From Fidelibacterota bacterium (GTDB lineage Bacteria; Fidelibacterota; UBA2242; JAFGTP01): a stretch of 6,530 nucleotides of DNA. The position numbers and the translations under genes were made by a program. The notes under the pieces were generated by a model. It was not told where the DNA came from, ran no database searches, and worked only from the letters and a program-made list of their open reading frames with translations. The stretch lies in contig JAIPHI010000149.1 in the NCBI GenBank assembly GCA_021735285.1, forward strand, positions 1 to 6,530, in the 5' to 3' direction. Of this stretch, positions 6,096 through 6,530 are shown in pieces. Positions within the stretch are counted from its first letter, which is position 1. Every line of letters starts with the position of its first letter.

Positions 6096-6530
6096 ATGAA
6101 TAATGAGAATAAGCCATTAATCGCAGTGACAATGGGTGATCCTTCGGGTGTGGGACCGGAAATTGTAGCATTAGCATTGAATGCTGATGATTTATATGAA
6201 AAAGCAAGACCTGTTGTAATAGGTTCAATTCCGATTTTAACCCAGGCTGTAGAACTCTATGATCTGGATCTTGATATCAATGAGTTTAAAGAAGATCAAC
6301 AGAATGATTTCGGTCCTGGTAAAATAAATGTAATTGATTCGAATTTTATAGAACCGGAAGCAGTAAATATAGGTGATGTTCAAAAGCAATCAGGCCGGGC
6401 TTCCTATCTATATATAAAAAGGGCTACAGAGTTAATTTTAGAGGCTAAATTAGACGCAATGGCTACCGCCCCGATTCACAAGGAAGCATTAAAACTGGTT
6501 GGCATACCAGAAGCCGGATGTACAGAGATA
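6096..6530 (+). CDS. pdxA: 4-hydroxythreonine-4-phosphate dehydrogenase, N-terminal part (3' truncated by window edge)
   Basis: The first 145 residues of PdxA are present; family members have about 330. PdxA oxidises 4-phosphohydroxy-L-threonine with NAD(P) in the DXP-dependent route to pyridoxal 5'-phosphate and uses a divalent metal. Recognisable segments: IAVTMGDPSGVGPEIVALAL at residues 9-28, PVVIGS at 40-45, SGRASYLYIKRA near 101-112, and DAMATAPIHKEALKLVG at 120-136. The next motif normally reads G-H-T-E, where the histidine binds the catalytic metal; here it reads G-C-T-E, with cysteine at residue 142 (TGT at 6519-6521). The remaining metal ligands lie outside the window. The start ATG follows GAGGA (6081-6085) at ten bases and lies four bases after nadK. 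Paralogues acting on other hydroxy-acid phosphates (PdxA2-like) exist, so the substrate is slightly uncertain given the changed ligand. Confidence 0.88.
   Translation, partial: MNNENKPLIAVTMGDPSGVGPEIVALALNADDLYEKARPVVIGSIPILTQAVELYDLDLDINEFKEDQQNDFGPGKINVIDSNFIEPEAVNIGDVQKQSGRASYLYIKRATELILEAKLDAMATAPIHKEALKLVGIPEAGCTEI

Noticed and set aside
1..6530. CRISPR array, tRNA/rRNA, insertion sequence, phage or defence genes
   Set aside because: No spaced direct repeats, cloverleaf-like segment, transposase or integrase motif, or terminal inverted repeats were seen; coding genes fill almost the whole window.

Overview
This 6.5 kb window is AT-rich and entirely protein-coding on the plus strand. 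It holds nine genes: two cut by the window edges and seven complete. The only intergenic gap longer than about 25 bases is the 78 bases between rfaE2 and mltD, so most or all of the block is probably one or two long operons. The order is: tail of a DUF2851-like gene, rfaE2 (heptose-phosphate adenylyltransferase), an MltD-type LysM lytic transglycosylase, a short signal peptide peptidase SppA, an HU/IHF-family nucleoid protein, xseA and xseB (exonuclease VII subunits), nadK (NAD kinase) and the 5' end of pdxA.

The organism looks like a Gram-negative (diderm) bacterium. A stand-alone heptose adenylyltransferase points to ADP-heptose for lipopolysaccharide, and an MltD-type transglycosylase fits a periplasm. 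The DUF2851-like tail, the helical N-terminal region of MltD beginning with an 'SKRYYVEAL'-type segment, and the single-domain RfaE2 together suggest the FCB side of the tree (Bacteroidota relatives such as Cloacimonadota, Marinimicrobia or similar uncultured lineages). This is inference from family memory, not a phylogeny. Translation signals are mixed: rfaE2, mltD, sppA, the HU gene and pdxA have purine-rich Shine-Dalgarno sequences, while xseA, xseB and nadK have no convincing one.

Region by region: 1-716 is an unknown gene overlapping rfaE2. 717-794 is a gap with a possible weak promoter and a small inverted repeat. 795-3427 is an envelope pair (peptidoglycan cleavage and membrane proteolysis). 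3436-5204 is a DNA group (nucleoid protein, exonuclease VII large and small subunits, the latter two overlapping by ATGA). 5219-6530 is a cofactor group (NADP synthesis and pyridoxal phosphate synthesis).

I did not find a defence system, mobile element, RNA gene, CRISPR array or evidently new system. It reads as ordinary core genome with an unusual neighbour order. The most specific oddity is a cysteine in PdxA where the family normally has a metal-binding histidine, very close to the window's right edge.
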